From Bombella apis (lineage in GTDB: Bacteria; Pseudomonadota; Alphaproteobacteria; Acetobacterales; Acetobacteraceae): a stretch of 64,000 bases of DNA. Made by a program: the position numbers and the translations under genes. The notes below the pieces were generated by a model. It was not told where the DNA came from, did no database searches, and worked only from the letters and a program-made list of their open reading frames with translations. Below, piece by piece: positions 27,354 through 38,263 of the stretch; position 1 is the stretch's first letter; every line of letters starts with the position of its first letter. The stretch spans positions 310,001 to 374,000 of the forward strand of contig NZ_JAGJTM010000004.1 of assembly GCF_018221685.1 (NCBI RefSeq), written 5' to 3'.

Positions 27354-28994
27354 TTATACAGCCCTGACGAGACCGGGCTGTGTCGTCATGTCAGCTTCAT
27401 CTTCCAGAGAGTTGTTGGCAGACAGGGGATAGGGGCCTGCCGCCATGATCTGTATGGCCAGCAGCCCCGTCTCCACACCATCATTGTATTCCGGCTGACT
27501 GGGAAGAGGGAGTCTTGCAGCCCCCTGCGTCCAGCGCATGGAGGGGTTTTCCAGCCCGCACCAGCCATCCAGCTGATCGGTCGTCAGGTGTGTGTCGATG
27601 CTGGTGGAATGGGTAGCCTGGAAGTGGAGAATTTCTCCGACCAGTACCCCTAGTGTGCGCCGGTCATCAACAAAGGGGCCGTGAGTGTCACAGGGGCGGC
27701 CTGTTCTGGAGACCAGCGTGACATGGGTTGTTCTGAGGGGAATGGAAAAGAGCCGGTACCCTGCGGATGTCCGCTTCTCATGCAGGACCTCTCCCCGGTC
27801 CGTGACCAGGTGGAAGGCTGGATCCTCGCAAAGGGCCTCAGCCTTGTAGGGGTGCTGGATGGGGAAACTCAGCTCTTCTGCACGCTGGAGGAATCCCTGA
27901 TGAAGGGGCGCCACGAATTCCCGGGCCGTGCACAGGGGAGCAGCGGCATCACGGTACCATGACCGTTTCCGTGTAGAGAAGTCATGGGTGATGACATCGC
28001 CCGTATGGCTGTCGTGGCTGGACCGCACGAACTGGTAACGGTTGCCCGTATCCAGATAGCTTTCCGTCATCACATCATTGGCGAAGATGACGCTGTGCAT
28101 TTCCGTCTCAATGTGGAAAATGTCGCAGGCCATCTGCCGGATTCTGTCTGTCATCTCGAAATGGATGGACCGGCCATTGACCAGCATGCGGGCAGGGACA
28201 AAGCGGTCATCAAGAAATAGGCAGTGCTCCGCCGTAACCAGAAGGTCTTCGGAGGGTACGCCATCCGCCAGGGCGTCTTTTCTGATCCGTACAGGGTAGC
28301 CGGCCATATCCATATGGGGGGAGGATGTTATCCGCAGCCGACTTCTGCCTGCCCATGTGAGACGTTGCGGCAGGGTCTGCCCGCTGATGGGGTTGTGGGT
28401 GAGAATGACATCACCAGTCTTGAGCTCTTCCACCTTGCGGGGGCCGTCTGGCGTTTCGATCAGGCTGCCAGCCAGAAAGCATGTATTGAAGGTAAACTGT
28501 TCGTTCAGAGCACCATCAGTGGCTGTACCATCATTGTCCTGATGGAAGTAATAATGCTGACCATTCAGGTCGAGGTCGAAGAAGTTGCCATTGGCCCAGT
28601 TTCTGGAGGAATCGTTGATGTAAGTGTAACGTGCCTCCGAGGGGTCAAGCAGGGCGGCACCATCAATGGTGGATGAGGAGCTGCCGGGCACGGCGGAGGT
28701 GATGATGTAATAGCCCCCCGACCCATTGCCGATGATGAAGCCGTTTACCGACTTGTTGCCCCATGAGTAATCATAACTGCCGGTAAGCTGTTTTTTCGTT
28801 TGCGGATCCTGGAAGGTGAAATCCTGGACCTTCTTGTCATTGCGACCGGTCGGGGTATGGGTCGTGAAAGTGGCTTCCACGTTGTATTTGGGATTGGAGA
28901 TGGTGGCCCGTTTCGTTCTCGGGTCAACCGTCAGGGAGGCGATATCCACCAGGTAGGTCCCGGTAGCGACAACGGGTTTCGGGTTACCAGCCAA
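27354..28994 (-). CDS. Hint_2 domain protein 2, tandem paralogue
   Basis: This 546-residue paralogue of the neighbouring gene also has a 171-residue passenger and a Hint domain starting at Cys172 (NTCFLAGSLIET). Shared passenger blocks include ATFTTHTPT, KVQDF, NGFIIGNGSGGYY, VPGSSSS-IDG and QD-DGTATDG-L. The Hint part has LTWAGRSRLRI, LLVTAEHCLFL and VIFANDVMTESYL; the C-terminal domain has RPCDTHGPFVDDRRTLGVLVGEIL. The start is TTG 28994 with GAAGGA upstream. Codon use is GC-rich, like the core genes, in contrast to protein 1, so the two copies have different histories or have diverged in composition. Confidence 0.85.
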   Translation of the reverse strand: MAGNPKPVVATGTYLVDIASLTVDPRTKRATISNPKYNVEATFTTHTPTGRNDKKVQDFTFQDPQTKKQLTGSYDYSWGNKSVNGFIIGNGSGGYYIITSAVPGSSSSTIDGAALLDPSEARYTYINDSSRNWANGNFFDLDLNGQHYYFHQDNDGTATDGALNEQFTFNTCFLAGSLIETPDGPRKVEELKTGDVILTHNPISGQTLPQRLTWAGRSRLRITSSPHMDMAGYPVRIRKDALADGVPSEDLLVTAEHCLFLDDRFVPARMLVNGRSIHFEMTDRIRQMACDIFHIETEMHSVIFANDVMTESYLDTGNRYQFVRSSHDSHTGDVITHDFSTRKRSWYRDAAAPLCTAREFVAPLHQGFLQRAEELSFPIQHPYKAEALCEDPAFHLVTDRGEVLHEKRTSAGYRLFSIPLRTTHVTLVSRTGRPCDTHGPFVDDRRTLGVLVGEILHFQATHSTSIDTHLTTDQLDGWCGLENPSMRWTQGAARLPLPSQPEYNDGVETGLLAIQIMAAGPYPLSANNSLEDEADMTTQPGLVRAV

Positions 28995-29256
28995 CGTCTG
29001 TATCCTTCGGAGGTAAGGCTTGCTCTCCGGAAAGGATATAGGTCGTTCATCTTATAATTTTCTTAACAAAAAATGGCATTAAAGTTGTATAAAAACTAAT
29101 ATATTTTTAACAAAATTCAGAAAACTTCATATTTTTCTGCATGTTGGCCCATGTCATATTTTTTTTCATGTTCTGGTCCAAAAGCAGCAGAAGAAGTGGC
29201 CAGAAAGCCATGCCACTCCTTCGCCGCATTGCTTCAATTTAATATGAAGTTTTTTC
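28995..29256. other. AT-rich intergenic region
   Basis: No gene is seen. The stretch is strongly AT-rich between about 29040 and 29170. It should hold the promoter of the Hint genes (minus strand) and the 3' end of the aldo/keto reductase. A short GTGGC/GCCAC hairpin lies near 29197-29212. Confidence 0.5.
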
Positions 29257-30246
29257 TCATGACTTCCGGGCCGGTGGGGCCATGAAGGCAGGAGAGATGG
29301 GCGTGGGGACATGACGTTCCAGAATGGCGTCAATATCCTTCCTGTCCTGATCGGTCAGCTGCCAGCCGAAGACATCCGCAACACCATCAATCTGTTCCGG
29401 CTTGCGGGCACCCCACAGGGCAATGGTCGGTCCCTGGTCCAGCACCCAGCGGATGGCCAGCACCATGAGGGACTTGCCGTGGCGGTCCGCAATCGTCTTC
29501 AGTTCGTCCACAGCAGTCAGATAGTCCTTGAAGTGTTCTTTCTGGAACTTGGGGTCGCCAGACCGCAGATCACTTTCCGGGAAGGTCTTGTCCGCTGTCA
29601 TCTTGCCGGTCAGCAGGCCACGGCAGAGCGGGCCATAGGCCAGCGTGACGAGCTTGTGCGTCTTCGCATAGGGCAGCACGTCCTTTTCAATCTCACGTTC
29701 AAAGAGATTGTAGGGGGACTGGACACTGGCCAGCGGGGCCACCTCACGGAAGATGTCCATCTGCTCCGGGGAGTAGTTGCTCACGCCAAGGGCACGGATT
29801 TTCCCCTCCTTGTGGAGCTTCTGGAGCTCACGGGCCGTCTCGTCGATCGGCGTGTTGGGGTCCGGCCAGTGAACCTGCTCGAGGTCGATGGTCTCGACAC
29901 GCAGGCGGCGCAGGGAGTCTTCCACTTCCTTGCGGATGCGGGCAGGGCTGGAATTGCGGAACGGCTGGTGATCGTCGTTCCAGTCCAGTGCGAGCTTGGT
30001 GGCGATGCGGGCCCTGTGGGGTTTTTCTGCCAGAGCACGGCCCACGACTTCCTCGGAATGACCAAAGCCATAGACCGGAGCGGTGTCGATCAGGTCCACG
30101 CCTTCATCAAGGGCACGGTGGATGGTACGGACGGCATTGTCGTCATCAGGGCCGCCCCACATCCAGCCGCCAATGGCCCATGTGCCAAGGGCAACGCGTG
30201 ATACGGGTCTGTCAAAACCGGGAATGAGAATGGTGTTTTCATTCAT
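29257..30246 (-). CDS. Aldo/keto reductase
   Basis: This 329-residue NAD(P)H-dependent oxidoreductase has the AKR (beta/alpha)8 fold. Signatures are LIDTAPVYGFGHSEEVVGRAL with the catalytic Asp and Tyr, IATKLALDWND with the catalytic Lys, DLEQVHWPDPNTPIDET with the catalytic His, GKIRALGVSNYSPEQM, and a cofactor end WGARKPEQIDG. The substrate cannot be told. It resembles the YghZ/Tas-like subgroup. ATG 30246 follows GGAG at a nine-base spacing. It is divergent from the COG0523 gene. Confidence 0.92.
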   Translation of the reverse strand: MNENTILIPGFDRPVSRVALGTWAIGGWMWGGPDDDNAVRTIHRALDEGVDLIDTAPVYGFGHSEEVVGRALAEKPHRARIATKLALDWNDDHQPFRNSSPARIRKEVEDSLRRLRVETIDLEQVHWPDPNTPIDETARELQKLHKEGKIRALGVSNYSPEQMDIFREVAPLASVQSPYNLFEREIEKDVLPYAKTHKLVTLAYGPLCRGLLTGKMTADKTFPESDLRSGDPKFQKEHFKDYLTAVDELKTIADRHGKSLMVLAIRWVLDQGPTIALWGARKPEQIDGVADVFGWQLTDQDRKDIDAILERHVPTPISPAFMAPPARKS

Positions 30247-30477
30247 GGGTTTGTCTCCATCAGAAAATGAGGGCGGAGGATGCGGAATGAATCGTGCCTC
30301 GGCCCGGACCTGGAGGGCGGCCCCTCATCATGCGGGGGCGGGCAAGGCCCTTCCGGCCTCTCCGCCCATATTGGGATAGGGGCGGCGGGTTATGCAACCA
30401 CCTGTTCTTCTTTTTGGTTTTGAGACGGGAGAAGAGTATGCTCAGCTCAACTCTCAAGGAGAACAAGGACAGACATC

Positions 30478-31560
30478 ATGGCTGATTCACAGACCAGAAA
30501 AATCCCCGTCACGGTTCTTACCGGCTTTCTGGGAGCGGGCAAGACCACGCTGCTCAACCACATCCTGACAGCCGATCACGGGCGGAATTACGCCGTGGTG
30601 GTCAATGAGTTCGGGGAGCTGGGCATCGACAATGATCTGGTGGTCGATGCTGACGAAGAAATCTTCGAGATGAACAATGGCTGCATCTGCTGCACGGTGC
30701 GGGGCGATCTCATCCGGATTCTCAGCCGTCTGCTGCGCCGCCGTGGCAAATTTGATGGCATCATCGTCGAGACTACCGGCCTGGCCGATCCGGCCCCCGT
30801 GGCGCAGACCTTCTTCGTGGATGAGGGCATCCGTGAAAAAGCCGAGCTGGATGCCGTCGTGACGGTCGTGGACGCCTACAACGTGCTCCAGACCCTCAAG
30901 GAAAGCCCGGAAGCCGTCAATCAGGTGGCTTTTGCCGATGTCATCATCCTGAACAAATGTGACCTTCTGGATGAGGCCGCACTGGCCGGGGTGGAGCAGA
31001 AGCTGCGGGCCATCAATTCCGTCGTGCGGATTCATCGGGCCGAGCGGGGCAAGGTGGCTCTGGATGACATCCTCAACCGTGGCGGGTTCGACCTCAGGCG
31101 TGCCCTGTCCACCATGCCGGACTTCCTTGAGGAGGACGGGCATGACCACCATCATCACGATCACGATCACGATCACGATCACGACCATTGCCATTGTCAT
31201 GACCACGACCACCATCATGAGGCAGCCCACGGGCCGGGCGGGCATCATCACGCCCATAGCGAGGATGTGACGAGCCACTCCTTCACCGTCACGGAACCGC
31301 TGGATGAGGAACGTTTCCACGCCTGGATCGGCCTTGTCCTGCAGGAGCAGGGACCGGACATCCTGCGGGCAAAGGGCATCCTGCATTTCAGGGGCAAGGA
31401 CGAGCGTTTTGCCTTCCAGGCCGTGCACATGATGGCGGATGGCGACTATATCGGGCCGTTCAGGGCGGGAGAGACGAAACAGTCCCGCATCGTGTTCATT
31501 GGCCGCAAGCTGGACTGTGCCCAGCTTCAGCGTGGCTTTGAAGGGTGTGTGGCCGTATGA
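30478..31560 (+). CDS. COG0523 (CobW/ZNG) GTPase, putative zinc chaperone
   Basis: This 360-residue P-loop GTPase has Walker A GFLGAGKTTLLN (about 17), the metal-binding CxCC motif GCICCTVRGDL (about 65), ETTGLADP and NKCDLLDEA (G4). A strongly His/Asp-rich insert (about 221-260) is encoded partly by tandem CACGAT hexamers at 31156-31185. A CobW C-terminal domain follows. Members deliver Zn or other metals to target proteins. The His-rich insert and nearby transporters favour zinc. ATG 30478 is used. Its stop overlaps the next ATG as ATGA, so it is coupled to the WD40 gene. Confidence 0.92.
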   Translation: MADSQTRKIPVTVLTGFLGAGKTTLLNHILTADHGRNYAVVVNEFGELGIDNDLVVDADEEIFEMNNGCICCTVRGDLIRILSRLLRRRGKFDGIIVETTGLADPAPVAQTFFVDEGIREKAELDAVVTVVDAYNVLQTLKESPEAVNQVAFADVIILNKCDLLDEAALAGVEQKLRAINSVVRIHRAERGKVALDDILNRGGFDLRRALSTMPDFLEEDGHDHHHHDHDHDHDHDHCHCHDHDHHHEAAHGPGGHHHAHSEDVTSHSFTVTEPLDEERFHAWIGLVLQEQGPDILRAKGILHFRGKDERFAFQAVHMMADGDYIGPFRAGETKQSRIVFIGRKLDCAQLQRGFEGCVAV

Positions 31561-32639
31561 GTGCGCCGCAGAGCAGGACCCTGTTGCAGACCCGTGGGGC
31601 CGAGCGTCAGTTTGAGGCTCCGATCACCGGCGTGCAGGCCAGCCGTGATGGCCGGACCTTTGCCGCCCTGACGATGGATGGAGAGCTCATCCTCATCTCC
31701 CGGGACGGCCTGCGGGCTTCCGAAGACTGGCAGTGCCTGTCTGTGCATGACGGGGCGGTGTCCCTTGCGCAGGGTTGCGGGAAGGACAGCTTCCTCAGTG
31801 GCGGGGAAGATGGCCGTGTCGTGGAAACACGGGCCGATGGCACCATGACAGACCGTCATGAGGGCCGTGGCTGGGTGGACTGTCTGGCCAGTACGCCTAC
31901 CCACTGGGCCTGCGCCAGCAGGAAGGAGGTTCATCTCTACGCCCACGGCGCGGATGAACCCCTGAAGGTGCTGGAGCATCCTTCGGCCCTGAGCGGTCTT
32001 GCCTTCGATGCCAAAGGCAAGAGGCTGGCTGCCTCGCATTATAATGGCGTGTCCATGTGGTTCGTGCAGGCGAAGGACGCCAATGTCCGTTCTCTGGAAT
32101 GGAAGGGCAGCCATACCGGGCTGTGCATCCATCCGGGCGGCGAGGCACTGGTGACGAGCATGCAGGAGAATGAGCTGCATGGCTGGCGTCTGTCTGACGG
32201 GCACAACATGCGCATGAGTGGCTATCCTCGCAAGATCGGGTCCATGAGCTTCACCCGCAAGGGTCGCTGGCTGGCCACATCAGGGGCGGATGCCGCCGTG
32301 CTGTGGCCGTTCTTCGGGGGGGGGCCGATGGGCAAGCCTCCCATGGAGCTGGCCCGCCTTCCGGGGTTGTTCGTGACCTGCGTCTGTGCCCATCCCACGG
32401 ATGACATTCTGGCCATCGGGTTTGAGGATGGCACGGTCCTTCTGGCGGAAGTGCCCAATCATGCTGACGAGGCTGCCGCAGGAGAGGGCCGCATCCTGCC
32501 ACTCTGCAATGGCCAGCGCAGCGGTGGTGCCGCCCGTGGTGCTGTGAATGCCATCGCCTTCACCCCGCAGGGGGGAGCCGTCATCTTCGGGACCGAAGAA
32601 GGCTATGTCGGGGTTGTGGACTTGTCCGCTCAGGGCTGA
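31557..32639 (+). CDS. WD40 repeat protein paired with the COG0523 GTPase
   Basis: This 360-residue protein is made of WD40-like beta-propeller blades. Recurring blocks such as LTMDGELILISRDG, GGEDGRVVETRADG, LAFDAKGKRLAASHYNGVSMW, SFTRKGRWLATSGADAAVLW and IAFTPQGGAVIFGTEEG fit about seven blades. No enzyme motif is visible. It probably acts as a scaffold. It overlaps the COG0523 gene by four bases. The same COG0523-WD40 gene pair is seen in other alphaproteobacteria, which suggests they act together in metal delivery. Confidence 0.82.
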   Translation: MSAPQSRTLLQTRGAERQFEAPITGVQASRDGRTFAALTMDGELILISRDGLRASEDWQCLSVHDGAVSLAQGCGKDSFLSGGEDGRVVETRADGTMTDRHEGRGWVDCLASTPTHWACASRKEVHLYAHGADEPLKVLEHPSALSGLAFDAKGKRLAASHYNGVSMWFVQAKDANVRSLEWKGSHTGLCIHPGGEALVTSMQENELHGWRLSDGHNMRMSGYPRKIGSMSFTRKGRWLATSGADAAVLWPFFGGGPMGKPPMELARLPGLFVTCVCAHPTDDILAIGFEDGTVLLAEVPNHADEAAAGEGRILPLCNGQRSGGAARGAVNAIAFTPQGGAVIFGTEEGYVGVVDLSAQG

Positions 32640-32649
32640 TGTCCTCAGG

Positions 32650-32686
32650 GATGGTCTGCCTCCAGTCCGGCAGACCATCTTTTTTT
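32650..32686 (+). terminator. Strong intrinsic terminator after the WD40 gene
   Basis: GATGGTCTGCC (32650-32660) pairs perfectly with GGCAGACCATC (32669-32679) across an eight-base loop, followed by seven T. It ends the two-gene operon ten bases after the stop. Confidence 0.9.
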
Positions 32687-32687
32687 C

Positions 32688-34097
32688 TCAGTCCTTGGAC
32701 TGTTTGTTCTCTTCGTGTTTCTTCTGGAGATACCCTTCCTGCCGGGCCATGAACTGGTCGGCCAGACGCCCGTAGAGGGAGTGGGGGCAGACCATGCGTG
32801 AGACACCAAAGGCCAGAAAAGCCGTGGCTAGCAAGGCCAGGGTGATCTGCTGGTTGTCGCACATTTCCATCACGATGACGGTGGCCGTCAGCGGGGACTG
32901 CACCACACCGGAGAAATAGCCGACCATGCCCAGCAGCACGACGGCTCCGGGGGCTGTGTGAGGCAGGAAGCGGGCAACCCAGCCCCCCACCGAGGCTCCT
33001 ATGGAGAGGGACGGCGCAAACAGCCCGCCCGGTATGCCGGAGCAGTAGGAGATGATGGTGGCGGCATATTTCATCAGGAAATAGGACATGTGGGCATGGC
33101 GGGAGCCAGCCACCAGATGATGGGCCTGCACATAGCCCGTGCCGAACGTGTCACCGTGGCTGGTAAAGCCCAGCATGGCGAGGATGACCCCGCACAGGGC
33201 CGTGAACAGGATGGGCCGGTTCTTCTGGATGGACCCGATGAAGCCGGGCAGACCCTTGCCGACCCGGATGAGAATGGTGGAGAAGAGCCCCCCGCCCAGC
33301 CCGCCGAGAATGCCGCAGGCCAGCACGGCAATCCAGGCCGTTCCGACGGGAACATCCACCGAGGCATGGCCGAAATAGGTATAGTTTCCGCCCGTCAGGA
33401 CAATGGCTGTCACACCGGCGAGGACGACGCCCGTCAGCATTACGCCGGATGTCCGCTGCTGGAAGGAACTGGCCAGTTCTTCGATGGCGAAGACAATGCC
33501 AGCCAGCGGCGTGTTGAAGGCGGCGGCCACACCGGCAGCCCCGCCTGCCAGGATGACACCCCGACGGGTCGAGACGTTGGCATGGCCCAAGAAGCGGGAA
33601 TAGGCGTTCATGATGGCCGCCCCGACCTGCACCGTGGGGCCTTCCCGCCCGATGGAGGCCCCGCAGAGCAGGCCGAGTGTGGTCATGCACACCTTTCCGA
33701 CGGCAATGCGCAGGGCAAGGATGCGGTTGACGAGGGAGAAGTCCTCAATATGTAGCGTGGCGATGGTCTGCGGGATGCCGGACCCCTGCGCCCCGGGGAA
33801 GAAGCGTTTTGTCAGCCACATGGAGAGGGCCAGCCCGCTGGGAATGACAGCGAACATGACATAGGGATTCCAGTGCTGGAGGCCCATGCAGAGGGAGCTG
33901 GCATAGTCAGCCGCCCGGGCGAACAGCCACGCCGCAATGCCGACCGTGATGGCCCCGGCCCAGAAGATGAAGGTCCGTCGCCACTGCGAGGTGCGCATCC
34001 GGGCCGAACGGCGGAAATGCGTGATGCGGTTGCGCCGCCTCATGGCGTGGGGTGAACCGGGGGCAGGAGCGGGGGCGCTTTGGGAAGAATCGGACAC
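32688..34097 (-). CDS. ClC-family chloride transporter
   Basis: This 469-residue integral membrane protein has the ClC selectivity motifs GSGIPQ, GREGPTVQ (external gating Glu) and the later GGLFAPSLSIG. The internal proton-transfer Glu also appears to be present in FAIEELASSF. In E. coli ClC-ec1, both Glu residues define an H+/Cl- antiporter rather than a channel, so antiport is inferred. The basic N-terminus (RRRNRITHFRRSARMR) is cytosolic. No CBS domains follow. The start is GTG 34097 or ATG 34043; neither has a good ribosome-binding site. Confidence 0.93.
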   Translation of the reverse strand: MSDSSQSAPAPAPGSPHAMRRRNRITHFRRSARMRTSQWRRTFIFWAGAITVGIAAWLFARAADYASSLCMGLQHWNPYVMFAVIPSGLALSMWLTKRFFPGAQGSGIPQTIATLHIEDFSLVNRILALRIAVGKVCMTTLGLLCGASIGREGPTVQVGAAIMNAYSRFLGHANVSTRRGVILAGGAAGVAAAFNTPLAGIVFAIEELASSFQQRTSGVMLTGVVLAGVTAIVLTGGNYTYFGHASVDVPVGTAWIAVLACGILGGLGGGLFSTILIRVGKGLPGFIGSIQKNRPILFTALCGVILAMLGFTSHGDTFGTGYVQAHHLVAGSRHAHMSYFLMKYAATIISYCSGIPGGLFAPSLSIGASVGGWVARFLPHTAPGAVVLLGMVGYFSGVVQSPLTATVIVMEMCDNQQITLALLATAFLAFGVSRMVCPHSLYGRLADQFMARQEGYLQKKHEENKQSKD

Positions 34098-34213
34098 GTC
34101 TGGGGTGGATCCGCCACAGGGCTGGGGGTGAAGAGGTCATGCCCTGTTTCGGACGGAGCCTTCCCTGCGGTCAAGGGGGGCCATGGTTTTGCATGGCAGA
34201 TGTGACATGACGG

Positions 34214-35144
34214 TTACATGACGAGCACACCGCTGGCCCCGGGCTTGTGGCGTTTGGCGAGGTCCTCCGGCTCCACATGGATATGGATGGAGGAGCGGCC
34301 CAGCACGGCCCGGATGGCATTTTCGATCCGGTCGCAGATGTCGTGGGCGTCCGTGATGCGCATCTCATCCGGCACGATGAGGTGGAACTCCACGAAATAG
34401 AGGGACCCCACCCGCCTCATGCGGAGGTCGTGGGCCTCCAGTGCTCCCTGGCCTGCCTGCGTGATGGTCTGGCCGACCTCATGGACCAGTTCCGGCGGTG
34501 GGGCTTCGTCCAGCAGGCCGGTCATGGAATGGCGCATCATGCCGAAGCCGGTCCAGAGGACATTCAGGGCCACAAGGGCGGAGAGCAGCGGGTCCAGCCA
34601 GAGCCAGTGCAGCAGGGGGATGAGGCAGACACCGACCAGCAGGGCCAGGCTGGCCCAGACATCGGAGAGAACATGATCCCCGGCCGAACTAAGGGCCTGT
34701 GAGTGATGTGTCCGGCCCATCCGTCGCAGGATGAGGGCCCAGATGAGGTTGATGACCCCGGCAGAGGCATTGAGGAGCGCCCCCGGCAGGGGGGCTTCCG
34801 GGGCCTGTATGTGCAGGGCATCGTGCCCGGCAATGGCCAGGATGACCAGGGCCGTCAGCACCACCAGAACCCCCTCGATGACGGCCCAGACATATTCCGC
34901 CTTGCCGTGCCCGTAAGGGTGGTTGTCATCTGCCGGGCGGGCGGCAAAGGCCACGGCCCAGAGCGTGCCGACGGAGGCCAGAACGTTGAGGATGGTTTCG
35001 ATGGCATCGGACAGCAGGGCACCGGAGCCGGAGACGGCCCATGCCGCATATTTGACGCCCAGCACCACGAGGCTGACGAGGATGGAAAGACGGGCCACCC
35101 GCAGACGGAGTGGCGTGGTCGTGTTCTCCCTTGGCACGGCGGTT

Positions 35145-35164
<20 letters not shown>
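34214..35164 (-). CDS. Cation diffusion facilitator family transporter
   Basis: This 316-residue CDF protein has six transmembrane segments. TM2 carries LLSDAIETILNVLA and TM5 carries SAGDHVLSDVWASLALLVG, giving the Asp/His metal site of the family. PYGHGKAEYVW follows TM2. The C-terminal cytosolic domain (about 210-316) has VEFHLIVPDEMRITDAHDICDRIENAI, the dimerising ferredoxin-like fold. It resembles FieF/MamB-type Zn/Fe exporters. The ATG at 35164 overlaps the last 20 bases of the upstream CDF gene, so the two are cotranscribed. Confidence 0.92.
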
Positions 35165-36257
<1,093 letters not shown>

Positions 36258-36433
36258 GGAGGAACCCTGATAGGCACGAAGATGTATGAGGGGATGCAGT
36301 ATAAGTTAGACCTATCCAGCTTTCACCATTTTTCTTGTCCTGTTTCACATGGAGCAGGGCAGGGACCGGGACCGGTGGCCTGTCTGTCCTCCCTGCTTGC
36401 CAGTGCCCCGGTGCTGGCTTTAAAGGAACGGGC

Positions 36434-38068
36434 ATGACAGCCTTTTCCCCCATGCTCCGCCTCAGCAATCTTGCCCTTCCTCTCGACCACACGCCGGAAG
36501 CCCTCCGGGCCGCCATCGTGGCCCGTCTGGCCGTAAGGCCGGAGGAGCTGCTGGCCTATCATGTCTTCCGCCGGGGGCATGATGCCCGACGGCGGGGGAA
36601 CATCCAGCTCGTCTATACGCTGGACTGTGAGCTGCGGGAGCTGGATGCCGTGCTGGCCCGTTTCAGCGGGGACCAGCATGTCCGTCCGACGCCGGACATG
36701 CGCTGGATTCCGCCCGTCCTGCCCTCTCACGCCGCCGGGCGCACGCAGCGGCCCGTCGTGATCGGGGCGGGGCCCTGTGGCCTGATGGCAGCTCTCGTGC
36801 TGGCCCAGGCGGGGCTGAAGCCGATCATCATAGAGCGTGGCCGGGCCGTGAGGGACCGTACGGTCGATACGTTCGCCCTCTGGCGGAAATCCCGCTTCAC
36901 GGCAGAAAGCAACGTGCAGTTCGGTGAAGGGGGAGCCGGAACATTCTCCGATGGCAAGCTCTATTCCGGCGTGTCGGATCCCCGCCATCTGGGGCGCAAG
37001 GTGCTGGAGGAGTTCGTGAAGGCCGGTGCGCCGGAGGAAATCCTGACCCTCTCCAAGCCGCATATCGGGACGTTCCGGCTCGTGACGGTCGTGCAGTCCC
37101 TGCGGGCGCAGATCGAGGAGCTGGGAGGGGAATACCGTTTCGAGACCCGGCTGGAGGGCATCGAGACGGCACCCTGTGAGGGTGGTGGCCGACAGGTGAC
37201 GGGGCTGCGTCTCTCCACCGGGGAAGTACTGCCTGCTGACCGGGTCATTCTGGCGGTCGGTCATTCTGCCCGGGACACGTTCGCCATGCTGCATGAGGAA
37301 GGTGTGCCGATGCAGGCCAAGCCTTTCTCCATCGGAGTGCGGATCGAGCATCCGCAGGCGGTGATCGACGTGGCCCGGTTTGGCCCGCAGGCGGGGCATC
37401 CGCTGCTTGGTGCGGCCGATTACAAGCTGGTGCATCATGCCAGCACGGGGCGGGGTGTCTATTCCTTCTGCATGTGTCCTGGTGGGCAGGTCGTGGCGGC
37501 AACCTCGGAGAAGGATCAGGTCGTCACGAACGGGATGAGCCAGTATTCCCGGGCCGAGCGGAACGCCAATAGCGGCATCGTGGTGGAGGTCCGCCCCGGT
37601 GTCGATTTCCCGGATGAGCCGCTGGCGGGGATCGCCTTCCAGCGTCAGTGGGAGAAGGCGGCCTTCGTGGCAGGTGGCGGGGATTATCGTGCTCCGGCGC
37701 AGCGTGTGGGGGACTTCCTTGCAGGGCGGGCCTCCACCTCTCTGGGCACGGTCGTGCCCTCTTACCAGCCCGGTGTGACGCCGACTGACCTTTCCCGTTG
37801 TCTGCCGGATTTCGTGGTGGCCTCCATCCGGGAAGCCCTGCCCCGGTTCGAGTGCAGGATCAAGGGTTACAGCATGGATGATGCCGTGATGACCGGTGTC
37901 GAGACACGGACATCCTCGCCCTTGCGGATTGACCGTGACGCCACGGGCCAGAGTCCAGCTCTGCGGGGGCTTTTCCCTGCTGGTGAGGGAGCTGGCTATG
38001 CTGGGGGAATCCTCTCCGCCGGGATTGACGGCATCCGTGTGGCGGAGTGGCTGGTGGCCTCCCTGTGA
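36434..38068 (+). CDS. FAD-dependent oxidoreductase (COG2509-type)
   Basis: This 544-residue protein has an N-terminal domain of about 95 residues (FRRGHDARRRGNIQLVYTLDCEL) ahead of a dinucleotide-binding Rossmann fold PVVIGAGPCGLMAALVLAQAGL (GxGxxG), then QFGEGGAGTFSDGKLY, GHSARDTFAMLHEEGV, and a C-terminal FAD-closing motif GLFPAGEGAGYAGGILSAGIDG. The architecture matches a widespread uncharacterised group of flavin dehydrogenases (COG2509). The substrate is unknown. ATG 36434 follows AAGGAACGG. It is divergent from the CDF operon. Confidence 0.85.
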   Translation: MTAFSPMLRLSNLALPLDHTPEALRAAIVARLAVRPEELLAYHVFRRGHDARRRGNIQLVYTLDCELRELDAVLARFSGDQHVRPTPDMRWIPPVLPSHAAGRTQRPVVIGAGPCGLMAALVLAQAGLKPIIIERGRAVRDRTVDTFALWRKSRFTAESNVQFGEGGAGTFSDGKLYSGVSDPRHLGRKVLEEFVKAGAPEEILTLSKPHIGTFRLVTVVQSLRAQIEELGGEYRFETRLEGIETAPCEGGGRQVTGLRLSTGEVLPADRVILAVGHSARDTFAMLHEEGVPMQAKPFSIGVRIEHPQAVIDVARFGPQAGHPLLGAADYKLVHHASTGRGVYSFCMCPGGQVVAATSEKDQVVTNGMSQYSRAERNANSGIVVEVRPGVDFPDEPLAGIAFQRQWEKAAFVAGGGDYRAPAQRVGDFLAGRASTSLGTVVPSYQPGVTPTDLSRCLPDFVVASIREALPRFECRIKGYSMDDAVMTGVETRTSSPLRIDRDATGQSPALRGLFPAGEGAGYAGGILSAGIDGIRVAEWLVASL

Positions 38069-38263
38069 TGGGAGGCCAGATGGGAGTTCTGCGGGCTCCC
38101 TCATGAATATTGGAAATCATTTATTAATGAAACATATCATTATCACCTAACACAGCAGAGCATATTAACATAAAATTAAAAGAAGTAATTTGTTAGTCAA
38201 GTTTCTGCCAAAGTTATGTGATAATTAGACCCCAATCATCGGATACCGGTCTCCATAGTGGGC

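Noticed and set aside
28995..29256. Possible insertion-sequence remnant in the AT-rich gap beside the Hint genes
   Set aside because: No transposase frame, terminal inverted repeat or target duplication is visible. AT-richness alone is not evidence.
30247..30477. Possible riboswitch or Zur site ahead of the COG0523 gene
   Set aside because: I looked for a cobalamin-box or Zur-like palindrome and saw only a GGTT-ATGC-AACC pair, which is too short to support a call.
31141..31260. Short tandem repeats in the COG0523 gene as a possible CRISPR or satellite
   Set aside because: The hexamers are in frame and encode His-Asp repeats within a conserved protein. There are no spacers.
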